A stretch of 64,000 nt of DNA from Cichorium intybus. Lineage: Eukaryota > Streptophyta > Magnoliopsida > Asterales > Asteraceae. The notes beneath the pieces are model-generated. The model saw only the letters and a list, made by a program, of their open reading frames with translations. It was not told the DNA's origin and did not search any database. Below, piece after piece: positions 35,001 to 46,602 of this stretch. The first letter of the stretch is position 1; each line of letters starts with the position of its first letter. A program made the translations under genes and the position numbers. The DNA lies in assembly GCA_023525715.1 (NCBI GenBank), contig CM042015.1, forward strand, positions 89,700,250-89,764,249, given 5' to 3'.

Positions 35001-35694
35001 ATGAGTCATGAATATGGACACGGTGAATTGGTGATCCGAAGTTTTGCTTTAGCCCCTAGACTTGAAAAATATACAATTCAGTCTATAAAAATGAGATATA
35101 TTTCCATAGTCGAATCAATCTTTGATGATCGATCATTAGCCAAATCTTAAAAGTAGGGAAAAATTAAAACACTACTAGCAACTGTTACCTCAGTCTCGTT
35201 TCTATTTTTTTATTATCTAAATTTGGTAAATTTTTTTATCAATTATCCCAATTTTCAGCTGATTTGATTAATATTTTTGATCAATACAAATCAATATTTT
35301 TGATCAATACAACATGACATGTGGATGATAATGTGGCAAATGTTATTCTCTTTAATCATCCACAAGGGTCATTGAAGTTGTATTTGCATATCCTTTGTGG
35401 TCTATAAGATATAAATCAGGACATACATCTTAACTAAACCAATCAAAATTATAAAAGAGTAAATTAGGTCATTAATATACGACATTAGAGGAGGCAATCG
35501 AATATACAATCACGTTTATTTTGAAGCCAACCAAAATTGCTTAAAATGACAACAATATAAAAAAACTACAGAATTTCAAATATAATGAAATTATATAATT
35601 TTTAATAAATAATATTGTACCTTGCAACTAGAAAATATCTTTGCAAAAAAATTATAAAATAAAAGTCCCTTATTAAAGTTAAGGCACACGGACA
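35001..35694. other. 5' flank of F-box copy 3
   Basis: This continues the family promoter block (TTTTGCTTTAGCCCCTAGAC at about 35040) and then AT-rich upstream sequence matching 14230-14340. Similarity to the cluster ends at about 35690. No gene is seen. Confidence 0.5.
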
Positions 35695-35779
35695 AATTTG
35701 AGTTATGTCATATTATTTTCATGACGAATAGCATTTATTCAATCTAATATGAGGATATTATTTTATTCTTTAACTTAAA

Positions 35780-37190
35780 TTGGGTGAATTTTGCCCGTGT
35801 TATAGCATGTTATACCGATTTTATTTTGTGTTACTTTTGTTACTTTTTTTTGGGTTTTTGTAAGTCGGGTTTAAGCGCGGGTTTACGGTTCTTTCCGGAT
35901 TTTGCTTTTTTCCGATGGACACGTGTTCTGCCAGGAGGCCTTTTTTTTTGGTCTTCGCCGTTTCATTTTCTTTTGTTAGTAGTTCCTTTTCTTCCCGTAT
36001 CTGTCTGGTGAATTTCCGTCGGTGGTGATTTGTTCCATTGGCGCTGCTTCTTCTTCTTCTTTGCATGTGGGTGGTTTCGTTTTTTATTTCATCTGCGCTG
36101 CGCTGTGTAAAGGTTAGTTGCTGTGGGTTTTTTCGTCTTCTGTTCTTGCCAGTTGTATTGACTGCTTTCCATTTATGCGATCCTTAGTTTTTTAAAGGTT
36201 TCTACGTTTTTGGGTTTTCATTGTCCTTTGGGTTGTTCTGTTGGATGTGCTTCTGCCGTACTTTTTTCTTTTATTGGTTAGCGGTTTCTTTTCCTGGTTT
36301 TGGATTTTCTCCTTCTTCTGTATTGATTTGGGATGAGCTGACTTATGGTTGTCTTTTTTGGTGGTTTCAGGATTTCTTTTGGCTCTTACTTTCAGCTCTT
36401 TCGTGTTCAAGGTTACTCTTTAGTAAGCTTTTCTTACCGCGTTCTCTTATAACTGTTTTACGTGTTGCCCGGATCCGGGTCGACATATGGATCTGTCTCA
36501 GTCCACCGCTAAAGTGGTTCTTCCTTGGCGTATGTCGGCGTTCTTTATTCCTTCCCTCCCGCTTGCATTCCCTCCTGCTCCACTCCGTCGAATTTCCGTC
36601 TTCCTGTGGTACCGCTGATGGTAACCCTAAGATCCACTTCTCTTTCGAGTTTGGTGATTGATGTGGTCCGACCGGAGACAACGAATTCAAACCCTAACTC
36701 ACCCACCTCCACCTCCACCCCCTTGATGTTCAAGCGGCGTAAGGTCGAGAGAATCTTTCCGGTTTATGCACGGGGGAAATTATCTCCAACATCCGATCCG
36801 GCTGTCAATTGGGGTTCCGTTGTGGGTGATTCTATTTGGGATGCTGATAGAGTAGAGGCCAAGTGTCAGGTATTTGCAACTCTCCATAACTTTTTACGGA
36901 ATTTTTATGGAACTGTTGGTAAAAAGTTGTTGAGTATGTCCTAATTGGGAGCGATGCTTTATGGAGAAATTAGTTGTTCATTCTCGATTTCGTGAGGATC
37001 GGGAGAAGATACTGAGATGTGGAATCCGAAATTTGTGTATGATGGGTGGATGGTGCGATATGGAAGGAGAAAAATTGGGAGATCTTTCATTCATATGAGA
37101 TATTTCGTTCTTGATTCAAGGTTGCTTGCTTATTAGAAGAGATAACCTCGAGACAATGTGGTAAAATTTCAATTATGAAATTTTGTATTG
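35780..37190 (+). other. unassigned T-rich region with a possible captured gene piece
   Basis: T-rich plus-strand sequence with coding-like patches, including a frame at 36525-36944 (KRRKVERIFPVYARGKLSP, then NWGSVVGDSIWDADRVEAKC). I do not recognise a family. The frame changes around 36600-36660 and no intron boundaries are convincing. It may be a further fragment carried by Helitron 1, or non-coding sequence. Confidence 0.25.
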
Positions 37191-37237
37191 ATTGTTTGTA
37201 CTTGTATATGAATATATAATCTTTGTTTTTGCATTAG

Positions 37238-37566
37238 GTTCCGAGTCGGAAAGAGGGCTTTGGGCAAAGAGCAACTCGAAAGTACTGAAAGCTTCAAAAT
37301 CTGAAGCATATGCTTTGATCATTGATGGAAAATCTCTTGCGTATGCTTTAAAAGATGACATAAAAATTGAATTTTTATAAGTTGCGCTTGGTTGTGCTTC
37401 TGTTATTTGTTGTCGTTCATCACCAAAACAAAAGGCATTGCTTACAAGACTTGTGAAAGAAGGAACCGGAAAGACGACCCTAGCAATTGGTGATGGTGCT
37501 AACGATGTCGGAATGATACTAGAAGCCAACATCGGAATTGAAACAGGTTGTGTTGAAGGAATGCAG
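37238..37566 (+). pseudogene. captured exon of a phospholipid-transporting P4-ATPase (ALA type)
   Basis: Between a GCATTAG acceptor and a GTAACT donor the sequence reads like the cytoplasmic P/hinge region of plant ALA flippases: YALIIDGKSLAYALKDDIK, GCASVICCRSSPKQKALL, then GKTTLAIGDGANDVGM and EGMQ. GDGxNDxxM is the P-type ATPase hinge motif that helps bind Mg2+. A TAA stop interrupts the frame just after DDIKIEFL. Only this exon is present; no transmembrane segments follow. ALA proteins move phospholipids across membranes, but this piece cannot. Confidence 0.85.
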
Positions 37567-37861
37567 GTAACTTATTAACCTTACCATTTACGATTGCTTT
37601 ATTCTGGCTGTAGAAACTATATTACCATTTTCGGAAAAAAATGAATCTAAATTTTACTTATTTATGTAAGCGGTTATGTCGAGTGATATTTCAATTGCCC
37701 AAACCTGATGGAGACTTACCGATCCTCTCTACATTTGAAAAAACAAATTGAAACACATATATTTTCCTGTCTTCTAAAAAAGAACAATAATTGTGTACAA
37801 CTTTGTGTATTGTCGGCTTAATCTGACACGTATTGATGTATATATAGAGGAATATGCCATG

Positions 37862-38263
37862 AACAGAGGATTGGTGATGGAATTTCCACTAAAGATATAT
37901 CCTTAGAAGCCGTAAGTGCTTTCTTTCTTAATATAATAGTATGCGATTTTACTTCGTTTGACCTCAAAATTAAAACTTTATATGAATTTGTGACGCAGAT
38001 AGATGGTAACACACATGGGATCGTTAACCCCAGAACAACTAAGAGGTAAGCCATTGAATTCGAAAAAAAGATGTTCATTTTGACTTTTTGGTCAAACAAA
38101 CTGTTTTCAGGATTTGATATTAAGAATGATTTACTATCCATGATTAGTCCCTTTGACTTTAAAAGTCAAAGTAACAAGCGACGTTGTTATTGTTCTTTGC
38201 AGCATACTGGATTGAAGGGTTCGATTGATCCACTTACGGAAGAGGCAGACATTGATAAAGAAG
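37862..38263 (+). pseudogene. unidentified exon-like pieces with intron borders
   Basis: Three short coding-like blocks have splice-like borders: about 37866-37911 (RIGDGISTKDISLEA then GTAAGT); 37999-38045 (after CAG: IDGNTHGIVNPRTTK, then GTAAG); and 38203-38263 (after TTTGCAG, one frame reading GLKGSIDPLTEEADIDKE, then GTAAAA). The frame does not hold cleanly across the last join. I do not recognise the parent gene. They lie between the ALA and RPN1 fragments in the same orientation, which suggests a third captured host gene. Confidence 0.4.
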
Positions 38264-38339
38264 GTAAAATAAGGTCGTCATATTTTCGTAGGCTGTTAGG
38301 AACTGCAAGCATAAGTCCACGTATATTACATAGAAATTG

Positions 38340-39240
38340 ACCCAAAACATTTGCAAAATAACTGCCGAAAGATGTTAAAGAGTTTGGCTTTTTCAGTTTG
38401 TATAATGTTATAAATGGGTAACGACGTATTTGTTTTTTTACAAGCCACAATTGTCTAAAAAAGTACTATTAATAGGCATCGAATTGATAGTACTTTTTCA
38501 AAACAATGGTGTTTTGTGAAGAAAAAAAATCCTTACACATTTATGACATAATGCCCTTTCACTTTCGTTTATTTCTTTTAAGTGACGTTATGTTTGCCAA
38601 GGAAAAAAGAGGAGCTTCTATTTGTATGTAATTCATAGGTTATGTCGGTGCTACTTTTTTCTTTTCCGTACGTATAGTTTTCTTTCGGTTGTATATACCA
38701 ATGAAGGGAGTATAGTGTATGTTGTTATAAGATTTATTATCTTGTCACCAAGGAAAATAAGACTTTGTACATCATGGTACTAAGCTTGAACTCTTAGTAA
38801 GGGCTTAAAAAACCAAAACAGAACCAAGAAATAAAAATAACTTCCATTTTTCTTAGTGTTACTAAAGTTTTTTTTTTTTGTTTGTTTTCCTCAAACGGTG
38901 AACTTATAAACCTAACCTTTATTCTTTCTTAATACCATTTTAGTGTATTATTGGTTTTATGACTTTATTAACATGGATAATATAAAAAATACAAATTCAG
39001 AAAATCGAAAAAAAAACCTAAAATACAGAAAACGACGTATCTTGTGAGACGTAAAAAACAAAAGAAAAACGTACTAAAACTGTTTTATCTTAGAACCTTA
39101 CTTTTAGGTTTACCGCTAATGGAACAAAAAGACATAACTACCCTCATGCCACAATAGTGCAGTTACAGGGTTATGTTTAAGTGCGAGAAATAGTAATGTA
39201 CTTTCATTGATTTGTTTATTATACCATTCTACTTAAGTTC
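38340..39240. other. non-coding Helitron 1 interior
   Basis: No gene is seen. AT-rich sequence. Near 39190 the phrase AGTAATGTACTTTC is a variant of a word that recurs in the other Helitron and in the RPA palindrome. Confidence 0.5.
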
Positions 39241-39261
39241 ATTTGCTTGAGCACTATGCAG

Positions 39262-39792
39262 AAACAACTTGCGGACATACTTTCAGTTTTGCCTGTCCCC
39301 ATGTCAGCAGAGGGTGACCGGGTAAGGGATATTAATGCATTGTTGGTTAGTTTAGTTGTCGTGGTGTTGCTTTTTGCTACTGATGTCTTCCCTATTGTGC
39401 ATGTTTCAGGAGAGTTTAAAGTATCGGTGGTGTGGTTGTGAATGTGATATTGGTTCATGGGGTCATGAGTATGTTAGGTAATCACAGTTTTCCCCTTTAC
39501 ATTTGTTGCAGCAGGTATAAAGGTACATGTACATCCATACACAAGAAAGTAAATGTGTAGTTATCTGTGCAGGAATTGGGCTGGTGAAATTGCACAAGAT
39601 TATGCGAAAAGAGTGGTACTGGTTCTAATCTATCTTACCCGTATCAATATTTGGTTTATCTGTTTATCACTCTAATCTTAAGACTGAAAGTTTCAATTAT
39701 TTAATTTCAACCTTGTGGCGTTTCAGAATGAGGAGGCAACAATGGATGATCTTATAGAGTTTGTGGAACAAATTGTTGCTTTTCACATGAAG
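39262..39792 (+). pseudogene. RPN1: captured four-exon fragment of RPN1 (26S proteasome regulatory subunit)
   Basis: Four exons have clean borders: 39262-39321 (KQLADILSVLPVPMSAEGDR); 39410-39477 (ESLKYRWCGC..., DIGSWGHEYVR); 39573-39612 or 39615 (NWAGEIAQDYAKR); and 39727-39792 (NEEATMDDLIEFVEQIVAFH). All have AG acceptors and GT donors, and the reading phase holds across them. The order and sequence follow the N-terminal part of plant RPN1, a large scaffold of the proteasome base that binds ubiquitin receptors. Everything before and after this stretch of about 80 residues is absent, so it is a fragment. Its orientation matches Helitron 1. Confidence 0.85.
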
Positions 39793-40297
39793 GTATGGAT
39801 TATGCGACTTTATATTTTGAGGGTTTTTATTTTAAAATACGAAAGTACATTCGTGAATATGTTTTGACAGATTTACCGAAGTATAACGCTATTTGAAAAC
39901 AGAAATCCAAAGTACAAATGTACAATGCTATTAAGGACAAAAACCAGATATGTTCAAAAAATATTTTCTGTTTTTCCAAATTGTTTCCATAATAGCGATG
40001 TACTTTGGGTTTTAAAAACCAAAATATATTGGTAAATATGTTTTTTAATAGATTTACCAAAGTACAATGTTATTTTAAAACAAAAACCCAAAGTACGTTG
40101 CTATTAACGATAAAAAATAGATGATACGTACACTTTGTTTCATGTAAAAGTTATATGAAATTACTGTCATGCCCGTTGTCCTACTTTATTCGACTGTAGA
40201 AACTTAGAGGCGGCAATTTCAACACATACCTGTAAAAGTATATCCCGACACACCCCGACCCACTCAACGAGCTGGGCCACCTACAGAACTGACGGAA
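39793..40297. repeat. short-motif repeats near the Helitron 1 3' end
   Basis: At 39838-40125 the words AAAGTACAATG..TATT and their inverse (ATAGCGATGTACTTT) recur, together with 'GATTTACC(A/G)AAGTA' and 'GTAAATATGTTTT' pairs. These form an internally repetitive, partly inverted block. No gene is seen. Confidence 0.5.
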
Positions 40298-40325
40298 CCC
40301 GTGCATTGCACGGGACCCTACTAGT
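40298..40325 (+). other. Helitron 1 3' terminus (hairpin + CTAG^T)
   Basis: CCCGTGC-ATT-GCACGGG forms a perfect 7-bp stem with a 3-nt loop at 40298-40314. Then come ACCCTA and CTAG at 40321-40324, with the target T at 40325. This matches the described 3' end of plant Helitrons, where the hairpin ends rolling-circle transfer. Confidence 0.85.
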
Positions 40326-40577
40326 TAATTCTTAAATCTTAACAATTAATAAGTATTGCAAAACGTCTAAATTAATTTTTTTATGATTATTGGAATTTTC
40401 AATAGTAAGGTACCTTTAGACAAAAACCATTAGACTAACGAGAGCGGCAAGTCCGCGGTATGCGGGTTCCGACGTGGACCCAAAATACCGTGCGGTTACA
40501 CCACGCTACTTAGGTGGGTGACAGCGGTGTGCGGGTTGGTGGGTGTTCCGAACGCTGCACGGGTTGTGTGGCGCTCG

Positions 40578-40612
<35 letters not shown>

Positions 40613-41525
40613 GCAAGATCTTGAGGCTGTAGAAGGAACCAACGAATAAGAAGAAAGAAAGGAAAAATGAAAGAAAGGGTTGGGATTACGAAAATTAAAA
40701 CTCTGGTCTCTGTATTTTTATGAATTACAATATTAGTAAAATCTTAAATATATTAGTTTTAATGAAGTGTTTTTCTTTTTTAATTAACTTTTTAATTTAA
40801 TTTAATTTGTTATTTAGTTTAATTAAAAAAGTGGCTTGTAGTGAGGGTTTACCATTTCCAATATTTTAAGGGGTGAGAGGTTAGTGAGGGTTTATTGAGG
40901 TGACACCTATGTGGCGGGTAAAAAGTGAGTGGTAGTGTGGTGTGAGGTGTTACCACACCTCTTGGTCTAAGACTATACCCACATTCACAATCCAACCCAA
41001 CCTAACATTTCTATTAAAAAACTAATATCTTCCTCTCTTCTATATACACAACACAACCCATTTAAACACAATTTTTCACACACATTATCAACCAAACACA
41101 ATTTTATATTTCATTTTAAAAAATTACAAAAAGTTATTAAAGTTTATACCATTTTATAAAGCATTTTTTACGTATTTTATTGTTATTTATTTATTTTTTG
41201 AATAGATATTATAATCATTTTGAGTAGAAAAAGGTTTAAATAAAAGAAAAGGTAAAAGAGTGAGTAGAAGTCGTGAAGTTGGGTCGGTGGGGTGGCCTAG
41301 GCCACCAATTTTTTATAATTTTGATATTTTTTAATGAAAAATATGGTGAGCGGATATCCAAAACCCTCGATGAGGATGGTCTTAGACAAGTTTAGAGGTT
41401 AACATGTACTTCTCGATGAAAAAACCGGATATTTTTAAACAAGTAGAAAAGGCAATAACTAAACTTAAGGGAAATTAGTTGTATTTTAGTTAAACATAGG
41501 TTAGTTATCACTTAATTTAAATAAA
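40326..41525. other. DNA between the two Helitron 3' ends; possible MITE remains
   Basis: No gene is seen. Bases about 40432-40975 start GACTAACGAGAG and end CTCTTGGTCTAAG, an imperfect inverted pair. They enclose a GC-rich left half, a (CT)n(CA)n run at 40570-40612 and an AT-rich right half. A similar phrase, GAGGATGGTCTTAGAC, occurs at about 41380. This could be one or two non-autonomous DNA transposons, but no target duplication was fixed. Confidence 0.3.
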
Positions 41526-41558
41526 ACTAGGGGTTGCTCCCCTGCGCGATGCGGCGGG
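41526..41558 (-). other. Helitron 2 3' terminus (minus strand)
   Basis: Read on the minus strand, an imperfect GC-rich hairpin (GGG..CGC/GCG..CCC type, loop ATC, two mismatches, about 41540-41558) is followed by nine bases and CTAG at 41530-41527, with target T at 41526. The stem is weaker than that of Helitron 1, but spacing and end fit. Confidence 0.6.
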
Positions 41559-42666
41559 AATTCTAGAAATGATTAAGTGGAAAAAAGGAAGTAGGATGCT
41601 ATAAGGGGAAAATCATGGAAGTATAATGCTATAAATATATTTATCAAGTATTTGTACATCTAATCTATATTTTATTTTAAATAGGCAATGTACGTTTAAA
41701 CCCAATTGGCTGGTTCAACCTATGCTGCTACTTGACGAGTTCTCTAAATAATGATGAATAACACCTTAATACTTTTATACGAAAACAAAATTTTAAATTC
41801 AATAACATGTATCTAATGTTCATGGATGTAAAGTGTTGACCATACCTATTCATCATTGAAAAAGATGTAAATAAATAACCACCATTTGAGCTGGAACGTT
41901 GTGACATTTTTGTTGGCACATTCTTCGTTACTACATCACCACTCATTCATTCTTTGCTTCTTAGCACTTCTGGTTTGTCTTTTCTACTTTTACCTCTGCA
42001 TAAAACCGAAAACGTTAATCAGTTATTTTAATAAGGAAAATATACTTTTGACTTATTTAAAGTAGATCTTTTATGTTACAGTGCAATAACTGCCCCTTTG
42101 AACTCAGCATCACATCGAATGTAAATAGGTGTAAGATTGAATGCTTTCCTGGTAGTGCTTTAGTATCCACGAACAACGGAATCATGTAAGGCAAAAAATT
42201 GACAATCCAACTTCGAACCTTGAAACATCAGAAAAGTCGAACATTTCAGATTAGCTATGAAAAGTATTAGAAGTACATTGCCATAGTTAAAGTTGTATGA
42301 AATAGAAGAGCCCTAAGTCGGTTGTCCGATGCTTTGGCTAGGGTTTACACACAACATTTCAGTGGCGAAGGTGGATGTAAGGAGGGAGAAAGGGTACAGT
42401 GAAGAACGATGGGTGAGGGAAGTTTTTCGGAACGTGAGGTCTGTGGGCAACGGCGAGAATCAGCAGGAATGGAAGCCAATGGATGAAGGAAGCCATGGCT
42501 TTGGTGATATGCATTGATTTATTTTCCTGATTTCGCAAAGACTTATATAGTAAAACCTTTACTTAATTTACCTAAATAAAAGTCTGTTGCTATTTGTTGC
42601 ATTTAAGTAACATACTTAAGCAAAGCATGCAAGAGGAAATGAAAACTACCAGAAAACTGTACTCAC

Positions 42667-43612
42667 TTTTGATAACCCATAATGCTGTAGGCCAGACCGT
42701 ATTGTAAATCGAACAATGGCTGTTTCTCCAAATGTCATTCACTTGTACATTAAGGTACAAGTCAAACATGTTAATAAGCTACTCTAATCTAGTCAACATT
42801 GAATGGAACTATGTGAACTAAAAGAAGACTTACTTGCCAATGGTTCCATCTACTCTTACACGTGAACCCAAGTACTTGTAATCTGGGAATGTATCAACTG
42901 CATGTCTGAAAGATAATAGTACTTAATGTGAATTTACTTTTAAGATTAGTAGGAAACTTTTAAGATCAGTAGGAAGGTCAAGAATCAGTTATGTTAGGGT
43001 TAAAAGCAAGAAATAGCACCGTACTTCCATTAATTTGTTTATTAGAGCATCATACTTTCAGTTCTTCCTGTTACAGTAGTGTAATATAATAAATGTACAC
43101 AATTATAGCAGCACCATTTAAATAAAAATAAAGTTTCACTGCTTAGATTTTTCAAAGTATAGTGTATTGATAAGTAAAAATAAAAATAAAAACTGAAAAT
43201 ACAATGATATAATTGGGTAGATTTTTCGAAGTACACTATCTTAATAGGAGATATACTGAAACTAAAATGTTGATAAAGAAAGAAATATAAGTAGGATGCT
43301 ATTATACACAAAAAAAACGAAAGTATGTTGCTACTTCTCGCATAGTGAAGATGATTAAGATGCTCACACAAAGTTGTCATGCAATGTTTCAATCTCTGGA
43401 TGATCAGGAAATCTAGAGAGAAGCTTCAATGGAGAACGTGCAGATCTACCAGGAATCAGTTTTTGCAAGATGTTAGTCATACCAACATAGAAAGAATAAT
43501 ACAGCTTATAAATTGTAAGATTATTGACTGAAATAGAATATCTTTAATTACCTGTACACATTCGACTTTCCTCACTTCAATTTTTCTGGGAGAAGAACAT
43601 TATATCTCTGAT
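42667..43612 (-). pseudogene. captured LACS6/7-like acyl-CoA synthetase fragment (four exons)
   Basis: Exons on the minus strand are: 43612-43552 (QRYNVLLPEKLK, stop TGA, GKSNVY); 43445-43368 (RSARSPLKLLSRFPDHPEIE, TLHDNF); 42905-42834 (HAVDTFPDYKYLGSRVRVDG); and one ending at 42667 (ETAIVRFTIRSGLQHYGLSK). Borders are GT..AG and phases fit across the first three, for example TAC AG|A TCT. This is the N-terminal part of plant peroxisomal long-chain acyl-CoA synthetases, which activate fatty acids for beta-oxidation. The AMP-binding catalytic part is absent and the first exon has a stop, so it is non-functional as a LACS. Orientation matches Helitron 2. Confidence 0.85.
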
Positions 43613-43639
43613 CTGCAGATAAATTTAGTAAAAAGAATC

Positions 43640-44690
43640 AATGAAGTTCTTCATTGACTTGACATGATGTTCATAATTTACATAATAAACTATTGCAGGA
43701 CCACCTAAAAGCACCTCCGGATACAATTAAGATTATCGCCTCAAAGCATGTTCAGGGAAGCATTTCATATCTAAAAATTATTTTTCATCCAAATCAAAAA
43801 TCCTTTTCCACATAGATCCAAGAGCATTATACCAATTAAAGCCGAAAATCCATCTCACATAGATCCAAAAGCAATATATGATTAATTGTAAGATTACCAA
43901 TTTTCAGTATTTTAAATGGATTGAAGATGAAAATTAAACTAAATGAATAAATACTTATAATTTGATCATTTTATTGGTTGGATGGATTGAAGATGGAAAT
44001 CCAACAGGGGCATTCCAGTTTATAAAACTACCTTGAAGAGCATGTGTGCAGTCCGTATTTCAACCTGGAATCATATAACAACTCCACAATTGGTAGACAT
44101 CAAAGAGGCTAATCATATTACAGCTCTAAAATTGGATCGTTAGATCATATAACAACTCCACATTTGGATCTGGCTTCCTGTAAAGAAAACAAAATCATTA
44201 GTCATGGAAAAACCCATCACGAAATTTTCCAAACCACCAAACGAACCATGAAAGGCCACAAAATAAAGAACCGAATATTCATAAAAATGTAGGATTCACA
44301 ACCCAATAGAAAGAAAGTATTTCAGAAATTTTGCCAAAGTAGGCGTATTTTGGCAAATTTAAAAATGGAGGGCTTTGAATCTTGAGAGATAGCTTCAAAA
44401 TAAGGTCGTAATCAATAGTTGGCTGGTGTCTTTGCCCTTTGGGACTTGGTCATTTTGTCAACATTTTAGGCGAATGCATGTAAGAAAGCTACAAGTGGTG
44501 AGCCTGGCCATGAGGAAGCTGAAAAATACGGTACAGAAGCTAAGTATCATAATTTAAAGTAAATTTGAATGAAGTATATGATGAAAACTGACATGCAATT
44601 TAAAAAGCTTAATATGTAGATTGTGTATTTGTCAGCAATTTTCACATAAATTATATCCAATCAGAATACACGTGATGCGTTGAACCATAA
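43640..44690. other. Helitron 2 interior, non-coding
   Basis: AT-rich sequence with no frame or domain I recognise on either strand. Direct repetition of short phrases (CATAGATCCAA at about 43812 and 43858; CATATAACAACTCCAC at about 44072 and 44153) is visible. Confidence 0.4.
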
Positions 44691-44698
44691 CTGCCCCT

Positions 44699-44794
44699 GC
44701 GTTGAATGCGGGAAATTGTTATAATGCCTTACCCATCAAAAATTATGCGTTGAATGCGGGAAATTGTTATAATGCCTTACCCATCAAAAATTAT
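44699..44794. repeat. 48-bp tandem duplication
   Basis: Two identical 48-bp units start at 44699 and 44747, each beginning GCGTTGAATGCGGG and ending AAAAATTAT. A slightly different GCGTTGAACC precedes them at about 44677. Non-coding. Confidence 0.85.
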
Positions 44795-46602
44795 GGGATA
44801 ACAGACTCAAAAAGCAATTGTGGGAGATTAGACTTAAAGACCCAACCATGGATGTTTGAAGTGTAAAAATCGTTCAAAATTGGAAATTTATTCCAAATCA
44901 TTATAAGCGCTTAAAACACATTTACATGTCGACCCATTAGTCTAAGGGTTTAAAATCAAGAACCTGGAAACATGGTGGGCATCGTTTCCAAAGTCGAAAA
45001 CTTGGCGTGCCATACACACAAACCTACATCGTATTTTTTACACGCATATACATTGGGTTTCTAGCATAAACGAAACCTTATAGCTTTTTAGAGTGCCAAT
45101 ATCATTACCATTTTCTAAATTCCCCTGCATGAATTAGGGCAAAACCCGAGCACAATCTTCCACTATACCATCTTTCAAGGTTCTTAAAGAAAAAAAAATA
45201 TTAGTACATAATGCCATAGAAGTCGCAAATGTTAATATACAAAAACAGATTACAACAAAATACCCTTATGCATGTAAATAATAATAGAGAAAAGAAACGA
45301 TCAGTAAGAAAACTTAACCTCTAACCATTTATTTTCGTCAAACTTCATATTTTGGATCCCCTATATCAATTTCCTCCCATTGTAGAACCTGCAAACACAC
45401 ACGTACACACATAGTTAGGGTTTTGCCTATATAAAACAGAGAGGGAGGTAGAAAGACTGATAAAGGGTGGTGGTAGGTCATACTCGTATTCGTCTTCATC
45501 CAATCGAAGCAACCCTGACACATAGAAATAGAGAGAACGTGAGAATTTGGATCAAAATCAAGAGCACTGGGGAATTGAATCTTACCTTTATAATAATTGT
45601 CGATGTGGGTAAGATCACGCACAACGAAATTCAATACGCCTCATGCGTTGGTCAGAAAGAAGGCGTCGGTGGAGGCGCCGGTGGTGGGGAAGCACCGTCG
45701 ATGGAAGAGGGCTATGGTCTTGGCGCCGATTGCTACGATGAATACGTGAGGGCAACTCTTTGAAGCAGGAATAACCAATGGAGGTAAGAAGGGGAAGGAA
45801 GTGAAGCGGTGGAATGAAGCGGTGGGAGGAAAAAAAAAAGTGTGACAAAAAAAAACGTTACACCAAATGTTGAAAATCACGGTAATTGTATATATACAAT
45901 GACTGAAACAGGCGATGAGGGAGGTGGAGGAGGCGTGGAGGTGCAGCTGAAAGAGATCGCAGCAGGAGCGGAGAATACTGTTTTGTAGTTCCGAATAACC
46001 AGGTTTGACATCAAATAGATTTGCAGGTTTCCGATTTAGAGAGTGGAGGAAAGTACAAACCAACGAAGAACTCTCCATCAACGTTCTCCGGCCGTCGCTT
46101 CTTCTTTTCTAAGCTCTGAGTTTGACTTTGGTTTTTGATCACTAACTTCACCGGAGAAGAGCGCGATGCTTTTGATAATGGCGGTGGACTCTTGAAACGA
46201 TTAAGAAGATGGAGAAGAGAGAACGCTGGATTAAGAAGATGGAAAGACGAGTAAAGAGGGAAGCGGTGGGTGCAATTGGTGACGGGATTTCACCACAGCA
46301 TATGCGGAATCGAGAAACATCGACTTAAGCGGTGGAGAAGACATTATATCCAGAAAAAGGAATCCGGAAAAAAAAACCACAAACTGCGTGAGAACCAGGA
46401 AACATGTCACACTCACAAAAAATGACAATAAAGAAAATGTAAGGTAAAAACGATGTGTAACACGGTCCAAAACGACGCGATTTAATTAATAGAATAATAC
46501 CAGAAGAAATCAATGTGTAGCTTGTACGGACCGTATGAAATATGGTTAACAGAAGACTATAAGTCCACCGGGCACCGATTATATGTTTTCCATTTAGCCC
46601 AC
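44795..46602. other. no recognisable gene; Helitron 2 interior or flank
   Basis: Short frames (for example minus 45634-45338 with QVLQWEEIDIGDPKYEV, and plus 45467-45763, G-rich) have coding-like texture but no family I can name. The part 45650-46300 is rich in GGAGG/GAAG and may derive from a 5' UTR-like captured piece. Nothing firmer can be said. Confidence 0.25.

Larger units (their letters stand above)
35695..40324 (+). mobile_element. probable Helitron 1 carrying plant gene fragments (5' end unresolved)
   Basis: The right end has the plant Helitron 3' signature: a short GC-rich hairpin, six bases, then CTAG followed by target T. Upstream on the same strand are intron-containing pieces of at least two unrelated host genes (P4-ATPase and RPN1). 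Capture of several gene fragments in one direction is characteristic of Helitrons. The 5' terminus (TC after an A) could not be identified, so the left limit is only where F-box flank similarity stops. No RepHel coding sequence was seen, so the element would be non-autonomous. Confidence 0.6.
41527..46560 (-). mobile_element. probable Helitron 2 carrying a LACS gene fragment (5' end unresolved)
   Basis: Its 3' end lies at 41527 on the minus strand. Inside, on the same strand, are four exons of a host acyl-CoA synthetase gene with their introns. Words such as AAGTAGGATGCTAT and AAAGTACACT recur at 41590-41640 and 43020-43340, as in Helitron 1. The upstream (right-hand) end was not found; 46560 is only an upper guess before the tandem duplication at 46603. 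No RepHel coding sequence is seen. Confidence 0.5.

Noticed and set aside
36525..36944. 139-residue plus frame (KRRKVERIFPVYARGK...)
   Set aside because: Some coding texture, but no recognised family and inconsistent frame upstream, so it is kept only as a low-confidence unassigned region.
42329..42517. 62-residue plus frame in Helitron 2
   Set aside because: It lies on the strand opposite the captured LACS exons, with no similarity recognised and low-complexity GGAG content.
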